A stretch of DNA of 64,000 nt, taken from Candidatus Neomarinimicrobiota bacterium (lineage in GTDB: Bacteria > Fidelibacterota > JAANXI01). Made by a program: the position numbers and the translations under genes. The stretch lies in the NCBI GenBank assembly GCA_021734025.1, contig JAIPJS010000012.1, positions 62,001 through 126,000 of the forward strand, given 5' to 3'. Each line of letters starts with the position of its first letter. The stretch's first letter is position 1. Positions 10,191 through 19,131 of this stretch are shown piece by piece. The notes below the pieces were generated by a model. It was not told where the DNA came from. It searched no databases and worked only from the letters and a program-made list of their open reading frames with translations.

Positions 10191-11189
10191 TTATCCTTCG
10201 TCTTTGTTTATCCATTGCATCAAATCACGTAATTTTTTTCCGACTTGCTCGATCTGCAGGTTTTCGTGTTCTCTCCGTGAAGCCTCCAGCACCGGACGAC
10301 CTGCTTTATTCTCCAGGATCCAGTCCCGGGCAAATTTCCCGTTCTGCACATTTTCCAGGATCTGCTGCATATGCTCTTTCGTTTCGTCGGTGATAACTTT
10401 CGGGCCGCGGGTCATTCCGCCGTATTCAGCCGTGTCACTCACCGAATAGTACATGCCACCGATGCCGCCTTCGTAAAAAAGATCGACAATCAGTTTGAGT
10501 TCGTGCAGGCACTCGAAGTAGGCGATTTCCGGCTGGTATCCGGCGTTGGTCAGCGTCTCAAATCCGGCCTTCACCAGTTCGGATACGCCGCCGCAGAGCA
10601 CGGCCTGTTCGCCAAAGAGATCTGTTTCGGTTTCCTCTTCAAAAGTCGTCTCAATTGCGCCGGCCTTGGTTCCGCCAATGCCTTTGGTGTATGCCAAAGC
10701 CACATCTTTGGCACTGCCTGATGCGTCCTGGTGGACTGCCACGAGGCACGGAACGCCGCCACCCTGGGTGTATACGCGTCGGACAAGATGCCCGGGGCCT
10801 TTGGGGGCCACCATGAATACGTCCACATTATCGGGCGGAGAAATCTGGTTGAAATGAATGTTGAATCCGTGTGCAAAGGCCAGGGCGTTTCCGTCCTCAA
10901 GGTTCGGACGAATATCGGCTTCGTATGCCTCAACTTGTGTTTGATCCGGTATTAATACCATAATAATATCGCCCTGTTTTGCCGCCTCAGCCGTCGTGGC
11001 CACCTGTAACCCAGCTTCCTCAGCCTTCGGCCAGGACGAGCTCTCCTTCCGGAGCCCTACCACCACATCAACACCGCTCTCATGTAAGTTCAACGCGTGT
11101 GCGTGTCCCTGACTTCCGTAACCGAGGACGGCCACGGTTTTTCCATCCAACAATCCAAGATCTGCGTCATTCTCGTAATACGTTTTCAT
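10191..11189 (-). CDS. ilvC: Ketol-acid reductoisomerase
   Basis: Isomerises and reduces acetolactate or acetohydroxybutyrate to dihydroxy acids using Mg2+ and NAD(P)H. The class I, 332-residue protein shows [15 protein letters not shown] at residues 21-35, the cofactor loop LRKESSSW, and metal-binding [12 protein letters not shown] and [16 protein letters not shown] sits ten bases before the ATG. It follows ilvN after 42 bases and precedes cimA by 7. Serines in the cofactor loop point to NADPH, as in most class I enzymes; this is inferred from the motif. Confidence 0.96.
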   Translation of the reverse strand: MKTYYENDADLGLLDGKTVAVLGYGSQGHAHALNLHESGVDVVVGLRKESSSWPKAEEAGLQVATTAEAAKQGDIIMVLIPDQTQVEAYEADIRPNLEDGNALAFAHGFNIHFNQISPPDNVDVFMVAPKGPGHLVRRVYTQGGGVPCLVAVHQDASGSAKDVALAYTKGIGGTKAGAIETTFEEETETDLFGEQAVLCGGVSELVKAGFETLTNAGYQPEIAYFECLHELKLIVDLFYEGGIGGMYYSVSDTAEYGGMTRGPKVITDETKEHMQQILENVQNGKFARDWILENKAGRPVLEASRREHENLQIEQVGKKLRDLMQWINKDEG

Positions 11190-11231
11190 CTACCGTCTAC
11201 TCCACCTTTTCATAATTATCATTAACTACTA

Positions 11232-11750
11232 TCATGTTTGGCCATGGAATTCGCGTTTTAATGCCACCGAACCAGTACGCGCCACCTCTACTATGCCGAA
11301 CTGCTTCAGCATGCCAAGCGCAGCGTTTACCTTATCCTGGCTTCCGGTGGCTTCCACCGTCATACTCTCCGGGCTGATATCGATGATCTTGGCCCGAAAT
11401 ACGTTGACGATCTGCATGATCTCCGAGCGGCTCGCTTTGGGTGCGTTCACCTTAATCAACGCCAGTTCGCGTTCCACGAACGCGTCGTACGTCAAATCCT
11501 GTACCTTCAACACGTCTACTACCTTGTGCAGCTGCTTTGTAATCTGCTCGATGATCTGCTCGTCACCGTGGGTGGTAATAGTGATCCGCGCCATGCCGGG
11601 TTCCTGTCCCTGTCCGAAGCTGATACTATCGATATCGAACCCGCGACCGCTGAACAGCCCGACGATCCGGGACAACGCGTTGAAGTTATTCTTGACGTAT
11701 ACGGAGATTGTGTGTTTCTTGGTTGAGGTTTCCACTGCCGTTTGCTCCAT
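11232..11750 (-). CDS. ilvN: Acetolactate synthase, regulatory (small) subunit
   Basis: Binds the catalytic subunit IlvB and confers activation and valine feedback control. The 172-residue protein begins with an ACT domain (ISVYVKNNFNALSRIVGLFS, about residues 15-34, then GRGFDIDSISFG). It ends with the typical small-subunit C-terminal domain carrying the LIKVNAPKASRSEIMQ region. Its ATG overlaps the ilvB stop by one base (TAATG), so the two subunits are translationally coupled, as expected for a fixed stoichiometry. Confidence 0.95.
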   Translation of the reverse strand: MEQTAVETSTKKHTISVYVKNNFNALSRIVGLFSGRGFDIDSISFGQGQEPGMARITITTHGDEQIIEQITKQLHKVVDVLKVQDLTYDAFVERELALIKVNAPKASRSEIMQIVNVFRAKIIDISPESMTVEATGSQDKVNAALGMLKQFGIVEVARTGSVALKREFHGQT

Positions 11751-13519
11751 TATTCCTCGCCTTCCACCATTTCGTCCAACGCCGCACCTGCCGGTACCAT
11801 CGGATAGCAGTTCTCATCTTTCGTCACATGGAAATCCATAATGACAGGCCGATCATTGATTTCCATGGCTTTTTCCAGTACTTCTTCCATCTCTGCAGGC
11901 GTTTTCGCCCGGAAACCGGCGGCGCCGTAGCTCTCAGCAAGTTTCACGAAATCCGGATTCGACGACTCCAAATGCGTATGCGCATATCGTTCTTCATAGA
12001 AGAGTTCCTGCCATTGTCGTACCATCCCGAGCCAACCATTGTTCAGAATAGCCACCTTTACCGGCACTTTATATTGCACAGCGGTAGCCAGTTCGAACGC
12101 CGTCATCTGAAATCCGCCATCACCCGTCACACAGAATACCGTGCGATCCGGTTTGCCGATGGCGGCCCCCATGGCTGCCGGGAATCCGTATCCCATGGTC
12201 CCAAGCCCACCGGATGACAGCATAGATCGCGGATGGTTAAACTTGTAATGCTGGGCCAGCCACATCTGATGCTGCCCCACATCAGCCACCATCAGAGCCT
12301 CGCCCCTGGTGACTTCGGAGATCTTTTCGATCATATACTGGGGCGTAATTTCATCCTCCGAATACGGCACCTTCAGCGGGTGCTCTTCTTTCCATTGATT
12401 TATTGTGCTCCACCAGTTATCAATCTGCGGAGCGTCTGCCATTCGGGTCAGTTCCGGGAGAACTTCTTTCACGTTCCCGACTATTGGCACTTCGACTTCT
12501 ACATTTTTGGAGATACAGGATGGATCGATGTCGATATGGATTTTCTTGGATTTCTGCGAAAACCCGTCCAGCCGACCGGTCACCCGATCGTCAAATCGCG
12601 CACCGACAGCCAGCAGCACGTCACATTCTGTGATTGCCATATTGGCGTACCAGGTTCCGTGCATGCCCAGCATTCCCAGGGACTGCGACCGTGTTTCAGG
12701 AAATCCGCCCAGCCCCATCAAAGTTGTGGTTATCGGGATATTGGTCTTCTCTACTAATTCTGTTAATTCAGAGGCCGCATCGCCAAGATTGACACCGCCA
12801 CCAGCATAGATGAGGGGGCGTTCTGCCTCGCTCAGCATTTTGGCAGCTTTGGCAATCTGGCTATGGTGTCCCCGGGTTACTGGTTTGTAACCCGGGATTT
12901 TCACCTTACCTGATCCCCGGTAAGTCCCGGTAGTTTTGACCATGTCTTTCGGCAGATCAACTACCACCGGACCGGGGCGCCCTGAATTTGCAATATGGAA
13001 TGCTTCGTGGATCACCGTTTCTAATTCGTTGACATCTTTCACCAAATAGCTGTGCTTGGTGATGGGACGCGTAATTCCAATGATATCCGCCTCCTGAAAT
13101 GCATCGTTCCCGATCATACCAGAGGGGACCTGCCCCGTAAAGACTACCATCGGAACGGAATCCATATTCGCAGTGGCTATACCGGTCACCGTATTCGTGC
13201 CACCCGGCCCTGACGTTACCAGTACGACACCTGGTTTCCCGGTTGCGCGAGCGTACCCGTCGGCAGCGTGCGTGCCACCCTGCTCGTGACGAATCAAATA
13301 ATGTGTGAAACCGGATTTCTGATATAAATGATCATATATCGGAAGAACAGCTCCACCAGGATATCCAAATACGGTATCCACGCCGACATCCTCCAGTGTC
13401 CGAACAAATATTTCCGCTCCGGTTAATTCTTTCGTTTCACCACTTTGGGCTCCCTCTGGTCGAGCCCCATTTGTGTTCTGCTGCTTTTCTTTTTCTATTG
13501 TCGCGACGTCAGGTGTCAT
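11750..13519 (-). CDS. ilvB: Acetolactate synthase, catalytic (large) subunit
   Basis: TPP-dependent condensation of two pyruvates (valine, leucine) or pyruvate with 2-oxobutyrate (isoleucine). The 589-residue protein has a poorly conserved leader of about 30 residues, then GAEIFVRTLEDVGVDTVFGY, the activating glutamate in RHEQGGTHAADGYA, and the TPP motif beginning GDGGFQMTAFE and ending AILNN. The start is supported by GGAGG six bases upstream. The ATG overlaps the stop of a 70-codon upstream ORF as ATGA, so translation may be coupled to it. It is the first enzyme gene of the operon, downstream of a BCAA-rich leader ORF. Confidence 0.96.
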   Translation of the reverse strand: MTPDVATIEKEKQQNTNGARPEGAQSGETKELTGAEIFVRTLEDVGVDTVFGYPGGAVLPIYDHLYQKSGFTHYLIRHEQGGTHAADGYARATGKPGVVLVTSGPGGTNTVTGIATANMDSVPMVVFTGQVPSGMIGNDAFQEADIIGITRPITKHSYLVKDVNELETVIHEAFHIANSGRPGPVVVDLPKDMVKTTGTYRGSGKVKIPGYKPVTRGHHSQIAKAAKMLSEAERPLIYAGGGVNLGDAASELTELVEKTNIPITTTLMGLGGFPETRSQSLGMLGMHGTWYANMAITECDVLLAVGARFDDRVTGRLDGFSQKSKKIHIDIDPSCISKNVEVEVPIVGNVKEVLPELTRMADAPQIDNWWSTINQWKEEHPLKVPYSEDEITPQYMIEKISEVTRGEALMVADVGQHQMWLAQHYKFNHPRSMLSSGGLGTMGYGFPAAMGAAIGKPDRTVFCVTGDGGFQMTAFELATAVQYKVPVKVAILNNGWLGMVRQWQELFYEERYAHTHLESSNPDFVKLAESYGAAGFRAKTPAEMEEVLEKAMEINDRPVIMDFHVTKDENCYPMVPAGAALDEMVEGEE

Positions 13520-13728
13520 TTGTTACCTCCACGGTATGTCAACGCATTGTTACGTTGTTCGCTTGTGTTAAATTCCGAATATATCGCATCAGCACGATCT
13601 TGAAATAGCATAGTGCGAAAGCTGGGTAGTCGCATCACTCCTATTGAAAAAGCGATTTCGGCATGATCCCAGCTGACCGATGTATCATCTTTGGTAAATT
13701 GTGTCAAATGCGTCATAGTTTTTTGCAT
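13516..13728 (-). CDS. Small hypothetical protein coupled to ilvB (70 aa)
   Basis: The 70-codon frame starts at an ATG (13726-13728) with GGAGG ten bases upstream. It ends in TGA at 13516-13518, overlapping the ilvB ATG as ATGA. I do not recognise the product. It begins MQKTMTHLTQFTKDDTSVSW, has no membrane segment or metal motif, and ends ALTYRGGNK, those last codons containing the ilvB ribosome site. The good ribosome site and stop-start overlap favour real translation, either as a small protein or as a device that delivers ribosomes to ilvB. The frame continues upstream to 13779 without another well-supported start. Confidence 0.45.
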   Translation of the reverse strand: MQKTMTHLTQFTKDDTSVSWDHAEIAFSIGVMRLPSFRTMLFQDRADAIYSEFNTSEQRNNALTYRGGNK

Positions 13729-13771
13729 TTCTATAAATCCTCCACGTCGTAGTGCAATCGCACTTCGCCCT

Positions 13772-13845
13772 GAGGTCAATTCATTGTCACTTCATTTGTG
13801 GTTGGGAAATCGGAGCGGTTTGCCCCGAGTGCAGGAATTGACCTC
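13772..13845 (-). promoter_or_regulatory. Long-range hairpin in the ilv leader
   Basis: Perfect 11-base arms GAGGTCAATTC (13772-13782) and GAATTGACCTC (13835-13845) can pair in the leader RNA. They enclose a second GC-rich hairpin at 13810-13828 (stem CGGGGC/GCTCCG with one G-U). The structure follows directly after the BCAA-rich leader ORF and precedes the ribosome site of the 70-codon ORF. There is only a short T-run after the inner hairpin, so it is not a convincing intrinsic terminator. A role in translational control or Rho access is equally possible. The pairing is seen directly; the function is inferred. Confidence 0.5.
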
Positions 13846-13857
13846 TGAGCCGTGTAT

Positions 13858-14064
13858 TTAGTTGCTAATTCGTAGGCTCGAGATCATTCCTACAATCACT
13901 ACTAGACCTAGAATTAGGCTGCTAATTCGTAGATCGGAAAGAATAATGATGCTAATTGCAGGAATGGAACTAATGGAGAGTGGAGTCAACAGATCGCGGT
14001 GGGGCGGTGCGGCAGCAACTGCCTCACTTGTGCGTCCCATCGAATTTTTCTGCCGAACTCTCAT
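13858..14064 (-). CDS. Candidate Ile/Leu/Val-rich leader peptide of the ilv-leu operon
   Basis: A 68-codon frame (or 60 codons from the ATG at 14040) ends about 340 bases before ilvB. About 20 of its last 39 residues are Ile, Leu or Val, with runs such as ISIIIL and LILGLVVIVGMI. Five of the six leucine codons in this part are CTA, an unusual choice beside the CTG-rich genes around it. The codons for Leu-Arg-Ile-Ser occur in a 13-14-base direct repeat (13862-13875 and 13920-13933). CTAATTC at 13922-13928 and at 13865-13871 can each pair with GAATTAG at 13911-13917, giving mutually exclusive hairpins inside the ORF. By analogy with enterobacterial ilv leaders it would sense charged branched-chain tRNAs. 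The exact start is uncertain because no strong ribosome site is visible. Confidence 0.6.
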   Translation of the reverse strand: MRVRQKNSMGRTSEAVAAAPPHRDLLTPLSISSIPAISIIILSDLRISSLILGLVVIVGMISSLRISN

Positions 14065-14097
14065 AATTCTTCTTCGTTTTTCTCCATCAATTGAACA

Positions 14098-14128
14098 CAA
14101 AGGTATCCGAACAGATTTTCTAAGTCAA
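14098..14128 (-). promoter_or_regulatory. Probable promoter of the ilv-leu-arg operon
   Basis: On the leftward strand TTGACT (14128-14123) is followed after exactly 17 bases by TACCTTTG (14105-14098). The downstream box fits the Bacteroidetes-type TAnnTTTG -7 element, and the upstream box is close to a sigma-70 -35. Transcription would begin near 14092, about 28 bases before the ATG at 14064 of the BCAA-rich leader ORF. No other promoter-like sequence of this quality was found between here and ilvB. Confidence 0.55.
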
Positions 14129-14421
14129 GCGGAAAATGCTGGATATTTCCTATCTCACTCTATCCCGGGAGATTAATTCTAAAATTTCCGATGAAAGCCG
14201 GGATCGTATCCGAACATCCTCCGCCGCTTGGTAATATCGGCAGTGACATAAAACATCTTTAACGCGGCGAGGTTCCCTTACAATAATTCGAGTCATTCTT
14301 TTTCAGAAAATTTATGAACGGGAACCTTGAATTTAAAAAAGCACTTGATTGATAAATAAAATACTTTTAACCTTTCCTTGCTTTTGACAGCAGCAAATTC
14401 ATTCAAACTGGAAAAATTCAG
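14129..14421. other. Divergent control region between the ilv and met leaders
   Basis: This AT-rich stretch holds no gene. It contains the start of the met leader transcript. It also has an 8-base inverted repeat AGGTTCCC (14270-14277) / GGGAACCT (14320-14327), of no clear role and possibly an operator. No ORF with a ribosome site is seen on either strand. Confidence 0.5.
14345..14373 (+). promoter_or_regulatory. Possible promoter of the met operon
   Basis: TTGATT (14345-14350), a 17-base AT-rich spacer and TAACCT (14368-14373) are placed to start transcription near 14381, about 40 bases before the met leader ATG. The spacing mirrors the ilv promoter on the other strand, but the -10 box is a weak match. 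A nearby TTGACA-like sequence at 14384-14389 has no partner at a proper distance. Confidence 0.35.
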
Positions 14422-14435
14422 ATGAACACTCATTG

Positions 14436-15898
<1,463 letters not shown>

Positions 15899-15909
15899 AT
15901 TAAGGTTCT

Positions 15910-16941
15910 ATGTCTGAGAAGCTACAAATCTGGTCGCAAGAAGAGCCGTTCCCTCTGGAATATGGGGGAACGCTCCCTTCTTTGCGTCTGGCCTACCACA
16001 CCTGGGGCACGCTAAATGATGCTGGCGACAACGTCATTCTGATCACACACGCGTTGACCGGCAGCAGCGATGTGACCGAATGGTGGGACCCGACGCTGGG
16101 ACCGGGTAATCCCCTCGATTCCGAAGAATACTGTATTATCTGTATTAACAACCTTGGCTCACCCTACGGGTCCACCAGTCCATTGACGTATTCTCAAGAA
16201 AACAGAGATCCCACCACCTTTCCGTTAATCACCATTCGCGACACTGTTCACGCACACAAATTATTACTCGATGATCTTGGAGTCACTGCACTCCGCTCTG
16301 TCATCGGTGGATCGATGGGCGGCATGCTGAGCCTGGAATGGGCATTGCTCTATCCTGAGTACGTCCAGTCTATCGTATCCATCGGGAGTTCAGCCCGGCA
16401 TTCGGCCTGGTGTATCGGGATCAGTGCGATGCAGCGGGATGCAATTAAGGACGATCCCGACTGGAATGGTGGCCATTACGCAAAGAATCAACCAGTAAAC
16501 GGTCTGGCGCTTGCGCGGAAGATTGCCATGGTTTCGTACCGGAGTTCCGCCTCTTTCCAGAAACGGTTCGGACGGGAATTTCAAAGAGCCGAAGAAAATT
16601 ACTACACTGTGGAGAGCTACCTGGACTACCAGGGCAATAAACTCGTCAATCGGTTTGACGCCAATTGTTACATCGCACTTACAGAAATTATGGATACACA
16701 CGATGTGGGTCGAAACCGGGATGGTCACATTGCTGCGCTCAAGCAGATCAATGTTCCTTCCCTTATCATTGGAGTCAGTTCCGATATTCTGTATCCCCCA
16801 CAAGAACAAAAAGAGCTTGCAGAGTATATTCCCAATTCAAAATATTACGAGATAAATTCGGAGAATGGCCATGACGCCTTTCTCATTGATTTCGACCAGG
16901 TCAATGAAGCATTGGAGCAGTTTAAACAAGCCTGGTGGTAA
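15910..16941 (+). CDS. metX: Homoserine O-acetyltransferase
   Basis: Activates homoserine with acetyl-CoA for MetY, committing it to methionine. The 343-residue alpha/beta-hydrolase has the nucleophile elbow GGSMGG with S135. D292 (SSDILYPP) and H321 (NGHDAFL) complete the triad. THALTGSSD supplies the oxyanion region. It follows metY after 11 bases and precedes aspartokinase. MetX homologues can use succinyl-CoA in some lineages. I cannot exclude that from sequence alone, but pairing with a MetY of the acetylhomoserine type favours acetyl-CoA. Confidence 0.93.
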   Translation: MSEKLQIWSQEEPFPLEYGGTLPSLRLAYHTWGTLNDAGDNVILITHALTGSSDVTEWWDPTLGPGNPLDSEEYCIICINNLGSPYGSTSPLTYSQENRDPTTFPLITIRDTVHAHKLLLDDLGVTALRSVIGGSMGGMLSLEWALLYPEYVQSIVSIGSSARHSAWCIGISAMQRDAIKDDPDWNGGHYAKNQPVNGLALARKIAMVSYRSSASFQKRFGREFQRAEENYYTVESYLDYQGNKLVNRFDANCYIALTEIMDTHDVGRNRDGHIAALKQINVPSLIIGVSSDILYPPQEQKELAEYIPNSKYYEINSENGHDAFLIDFDQVNEALEQFKQAWW

Positions 16942-16963
16942 AGGATTATTGTAGGAGTAACCG

Positions 16964-18367
16964 ATGATCGTTTTAAAATTTGGTGGATCTTCCATTAACA
17001 GCAGTCAAGCGATTCGGAACGTCGCTGATATTATCTATTCCAAACGCAACCGGCATCCCATCGTAGTTCTTTCTGCTTGTGGCGACACAACCGATAATCT
17101 GCTCGCTTCGATTAAGGCTGCCAGAGATGGTGAGTTCGAAACGGCTCTGGCTTCGGTTGATTCCATTTATACTTATCATCAATCTATGGCAGCTGAACTG
17201 GAGATTGGTTCGCCATGGAAAGAAAAATTCGAAGAAGAAACCGGCCGTTTCACGGCAGAGTTACGGGAGCTATTGCGTGGCGTCTCCCTTCTCAGAGATA
17301 TTTCACGAAAATCCATTGATCGCATTGTCTCGTTCGGGGAGCGGTTCTCCACTCTCCTGATGATGTGTCATGTTAACACGCAGGGTATTGATGCCCATCT
17401 GGTTGAGTCTCGGGAATTCATGAAAACTACCGATGAACATACCAGGGCTAAGCCGCTTCTGGAGGAATCTGAACCGCTAATTCAATCCACATTCAATCTC
17501 CCGGAGGATGACGGAAATTATTCTATCCCGATCGCCCAGGGTTTTATCGGATCAACCCTGGAAGGCGACATTTCAACCCTTGGACGCGGCGGCTCCGATT
17601 ATACCGCGAGCATTATTGGTGCAGCACTGGAAGCTGAAACCATCGAAATTTGGTCAGATGTGGACGGCATCCTGACTGCAGATCCTACGATTATCGACCA
17701 CGCCCGGGTCATCAAGGAAATGACTTTCCGTGAAGCCTCTGAGCTGGCGTATTTTGGTGCCCGGGTACTGCATCCGGATACAATACTCCCTGCGGTGGAA
17801 CTGGATATCCCGATTCAGATTTACAATACCAGGAATCCGGAATCTGATGGGAGTCTTATCCGGCGTGACTTCCCGGATCATCAGGAACAGAAGGTCGTTA
17901 AGTCCATTGCCTATAAGGAAGGCATCCAGGTGCTGAATTTAACCTCCACCCGGATGTTTCAGGCGCATGACTTCCTGCGGAAGGTATTTGAAGTCCTGGA
18001 CAGGCATCAAGTAGTCGCCGATTTGGTATCTACCTCCGAGGTGAGTGTATCCATCGCCTTCGCAAAAGACGTGGACCCGCAACCGCTGATCCATGAAATC
18101 AGCAAGTTTTCTACTGTCAGTATGGAAAACAGGAAAGCGATTGTCTGTTTAGTCGGCGAAAATATGCGGGCCTATAAAGGGTTACCGGGGAGAATCTTCA
18201 AAGAGTTAGAAAATTTTCACATCAACATGATTTCACAGGGCGCGTCGGAGGTCAACCTCAGCTTCGTTATCGATGAAGCAGATATCGAACCGGTGGTGCG
18301 CACACTGCATGATGCGTTTTTTGCTGAGGAAGAGAAGTACTCGCAAAGAACAATGGTCTCAGGGTAA
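16964..18367 (+). CDS. lysC: Aspartokinase (monofunctional, with ACT domains)
   Basis: Phosphorylates aspartate, the first step towards methionine, threonine and lysine. The 467-residue protein opens MIVLKFGGSSI with the kinase N-lobe motif, has GRGGSDYTAS (about residues 206-215) and SDVDGILTADP, and ends with two ACT domains (about residues 310-460, including GLPGRIFKEL and MISQGASEVNLSF). AGGAG precedes the ATG closely. No homoserine dehydrogenase is fused to it. Being third in a Met/Cys-controlled operon, it probably serves methionine supply; its feedback ligand cannot be read from the sequence. There is no clear terminator after it. Confidence 0.92.
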   Translation: MIVLKFGGSSINSSQAIRNVADIIYSKRNRHPIVVLSACGDTTDNLLASIKAARDGEFETALASVDSIYTYHQSMAAELEIGSPWKEKFEEETGRFTAELRELLRGVSLLRDISRKSIDRIVSFGERFSTLLMMCHVNTQGIDAHLVESREFMKTTDEHTRAKPLLEESEPLIQSTFNLPEDDGNYSIPIAQGFIGSTLEGDISTLGRGGSDYTASIIGAALEAETIEIWSDVDGILTADPTIIDHARVIKEMTFREASELAYFGARVLHPDTILPAVELDIPIQIYNTRNPESDGSLIRRDFPDHQEQKVVKSIAYKEGIQVLNLTSTRMFQAHDFLRKVFEVLDRHQVVADLVSTSEVSVSIAFAKDVDPQPLIHEISKFSTVSMENRKAIVCLVGENMRAYKGLPGRIFKELENFHINMISQGASEVNLSFVIDEADIEPVVRTLHDAFFAEEEKYSQRTMVSG

Positions 18368-18430
18368 ATCTCTCTCTTCAAAAGATTAAAAACTCTTTGG
18401 GCATTTCCAGTGAATAGTTAATTCGCCCTC

Positions 18431-18485
18431 CTGCTATAACCCAGATTCCCGACTCGCCGGACTCTTCCACTGAGCTACTTCAGTA
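18431..18485 (-). other. Degenerate tRNA-like remnant
   Basis: CTCTTCCACTGAGCTACT (18462-18479) matches 17 of 18 bases of the D-arm end of the tRNA-Asn gene downstream. The following bases cannot be folded into a proper anticodon or T arm. It lies directly after the coding end of the GIY-YIG pseudogene, whose stop codon falls within it. It is best read as a decayed 5' part of a tRNA duplicate, not a working gene. Confidence 0.5.
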
Positions 18486-18714
18486 TTTTCGGTCGGATAA
18501 AGTGCCGCCCATGGTGAGATTTTAACTCTCGTCCTTGTCGCTTCGCTTCTGCGCGAGTGGCAAAGGATTCAATATAGACTAACTGCCAGGGCAATAGGCT
18601 TTGGTCGAGCGCACTTCACCAGCAGTATAGCGTTGTAACCAATGTTCCAGAATAGACATCTGGCCAATGTAGAGACGATCCGCTGCCCGCGTATAAAGCA
18701 TAAGTGGTAAGCAT
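18475..18714 (-). pseudogene. Frameshifted GIY-YIG nuclease remnant
   Basis: Read leftward with frame changes, the segment gives RAADRLYIGQ, then YTAGEVRSTKAYCP, then WQLVYIESFATRAEAKRQ and ELKSH before a TAG at 18475-18477. This is the order of the small URI/GIY-YIG nuclease family (COG2827 type). One base is missing near 18585 (CCT followed by GGCAGTTA where CCTTGGCAGTTA is expected). A second shift lies near the N-terminus, where MLTTYALY runs into the RAADRLYIG frame. It is a relative, not a copy, of the intact gene at 18821-19099. Such proteins are probably DNA nucleases; this one cannot be made. Confidence 0.65.
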
Positions 18715-18740
18715 GGGGAGTCGAAGTATCAACTATGAAA

Positions 18741-18820
18741 AACAGCTCCGGAGGAGGGATTCCTCCAGGAGTTCCTGCGGGAGAACCCCCGTCCCGCCGG
18801 GGCGGGATAACAGCCACCCG
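18741..18820 (-). pseudogene. 3' fragment of tRNA-Asn with palindromic insertions
   Basis: Three blocks match the intact tRNA-Asn at 19132-19203 in order. The first is 13 bases, TAACAGCCACCCG (18808-18820). The second is GAACCCCCG (18783-18791). The third is 22 identical bases (18741-18762, against 19127-19148), covering the 3' T-arm and acceptor strand and running past the gene end. Between them are a palindromic TCCCGCCGGGGCGGGA and a 20-base insert. The fragment begins immediately after the stop codon of the intact GIY-YIG gene, so that gene is bracketed by tRNA-Asn sequence. It lacks the 5' half and cannot work as a tRNA. Confidence 0.7.
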
Positions 18821-19099
18821 TTACCGGCGCTCCCACACAAAGTCACCCCGAAGAATTTTTTCAATGATTCGTCGACTCTTCTGGCGCTTGATCCACCGCT
18901 CCCACCACTGCGCCTCGGCCTTGGAAGGAAAGGCCTTGGTAAACACCAGCTCCCAGGGTTGACCACGGACGGTCCATCCCTGGTTGGTATGGGAATGAAA
19001 CCAGTTCCGCGTCTCCGGATTATCCGAAGAGCCGGTATAATACCGATCTATTCGGGTAGAGTATAAAATATACAGGTAATACGGTGTCGGAGGTGCCAC
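18821..19099 (-). CDS. Small GIY-YIG (URI) domain nuclease
   Basis: The 92-residue protein consists of a single GIY-YIG fold: YYLYILYSTRIDRYYTGSSD at residues 7-26 holds the LYI...YYTG pair, and WWERWIKRQKSRRIIEKIL lies near the C-terminus. It resembles COG2827-type small endonucleases, whose cellular role is not established. It lies 32 bases from an intact tRNA-Asn gene and ends directly at a partial tRNA-Asn copy. A related pseudogene follows. The arrangement suggests gene gain or duplication at the tRNA locus, but no separate integrase is present. Confidence 0.75.
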   Translation of the reverse strand: MAPPTPYYLYILYSTRIDRYYTGSSDNPETRNWFHSHTNQGWTVRGQPWELVFTKAFPSKAEAQWWERWIKRQKSRRIIEKILRGDFVWERR

Positions 19100-19131
19100 G
19101 GGAAGATCCGACGATAATGTTACTATAACAG

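Noticed and set aside
13780-14100. T-box in the ilv leader
   Set aside because: No AGGGTGG-type T-box sequence or specifier-loop stem is found; the BCAA-rich ORF is the simpler explanation.
13862-14176. Rightward ORF of about 104 codons opposite the ilv leader
   Set aside because: No ribosome site and no recognisable family. It is the antisense of the leader ORF and its codons mirror the repeats there.
14270-14327. Inverted repeat AGGTTCCC/GGGAACCT as a terminator or operator
   Set aside because: Only eight bases with a 42-base loop and no T-run. It may be an operator, but nothing more supports it.
18569-18817. Leftward 82-codon ORF across the GIY-YIG pseudogene and tRNA fragment
   Set aside because: It is a composite of pseudogene and repeat sequence in a non-native frame; the GIY-YIG homology is in the other frames.
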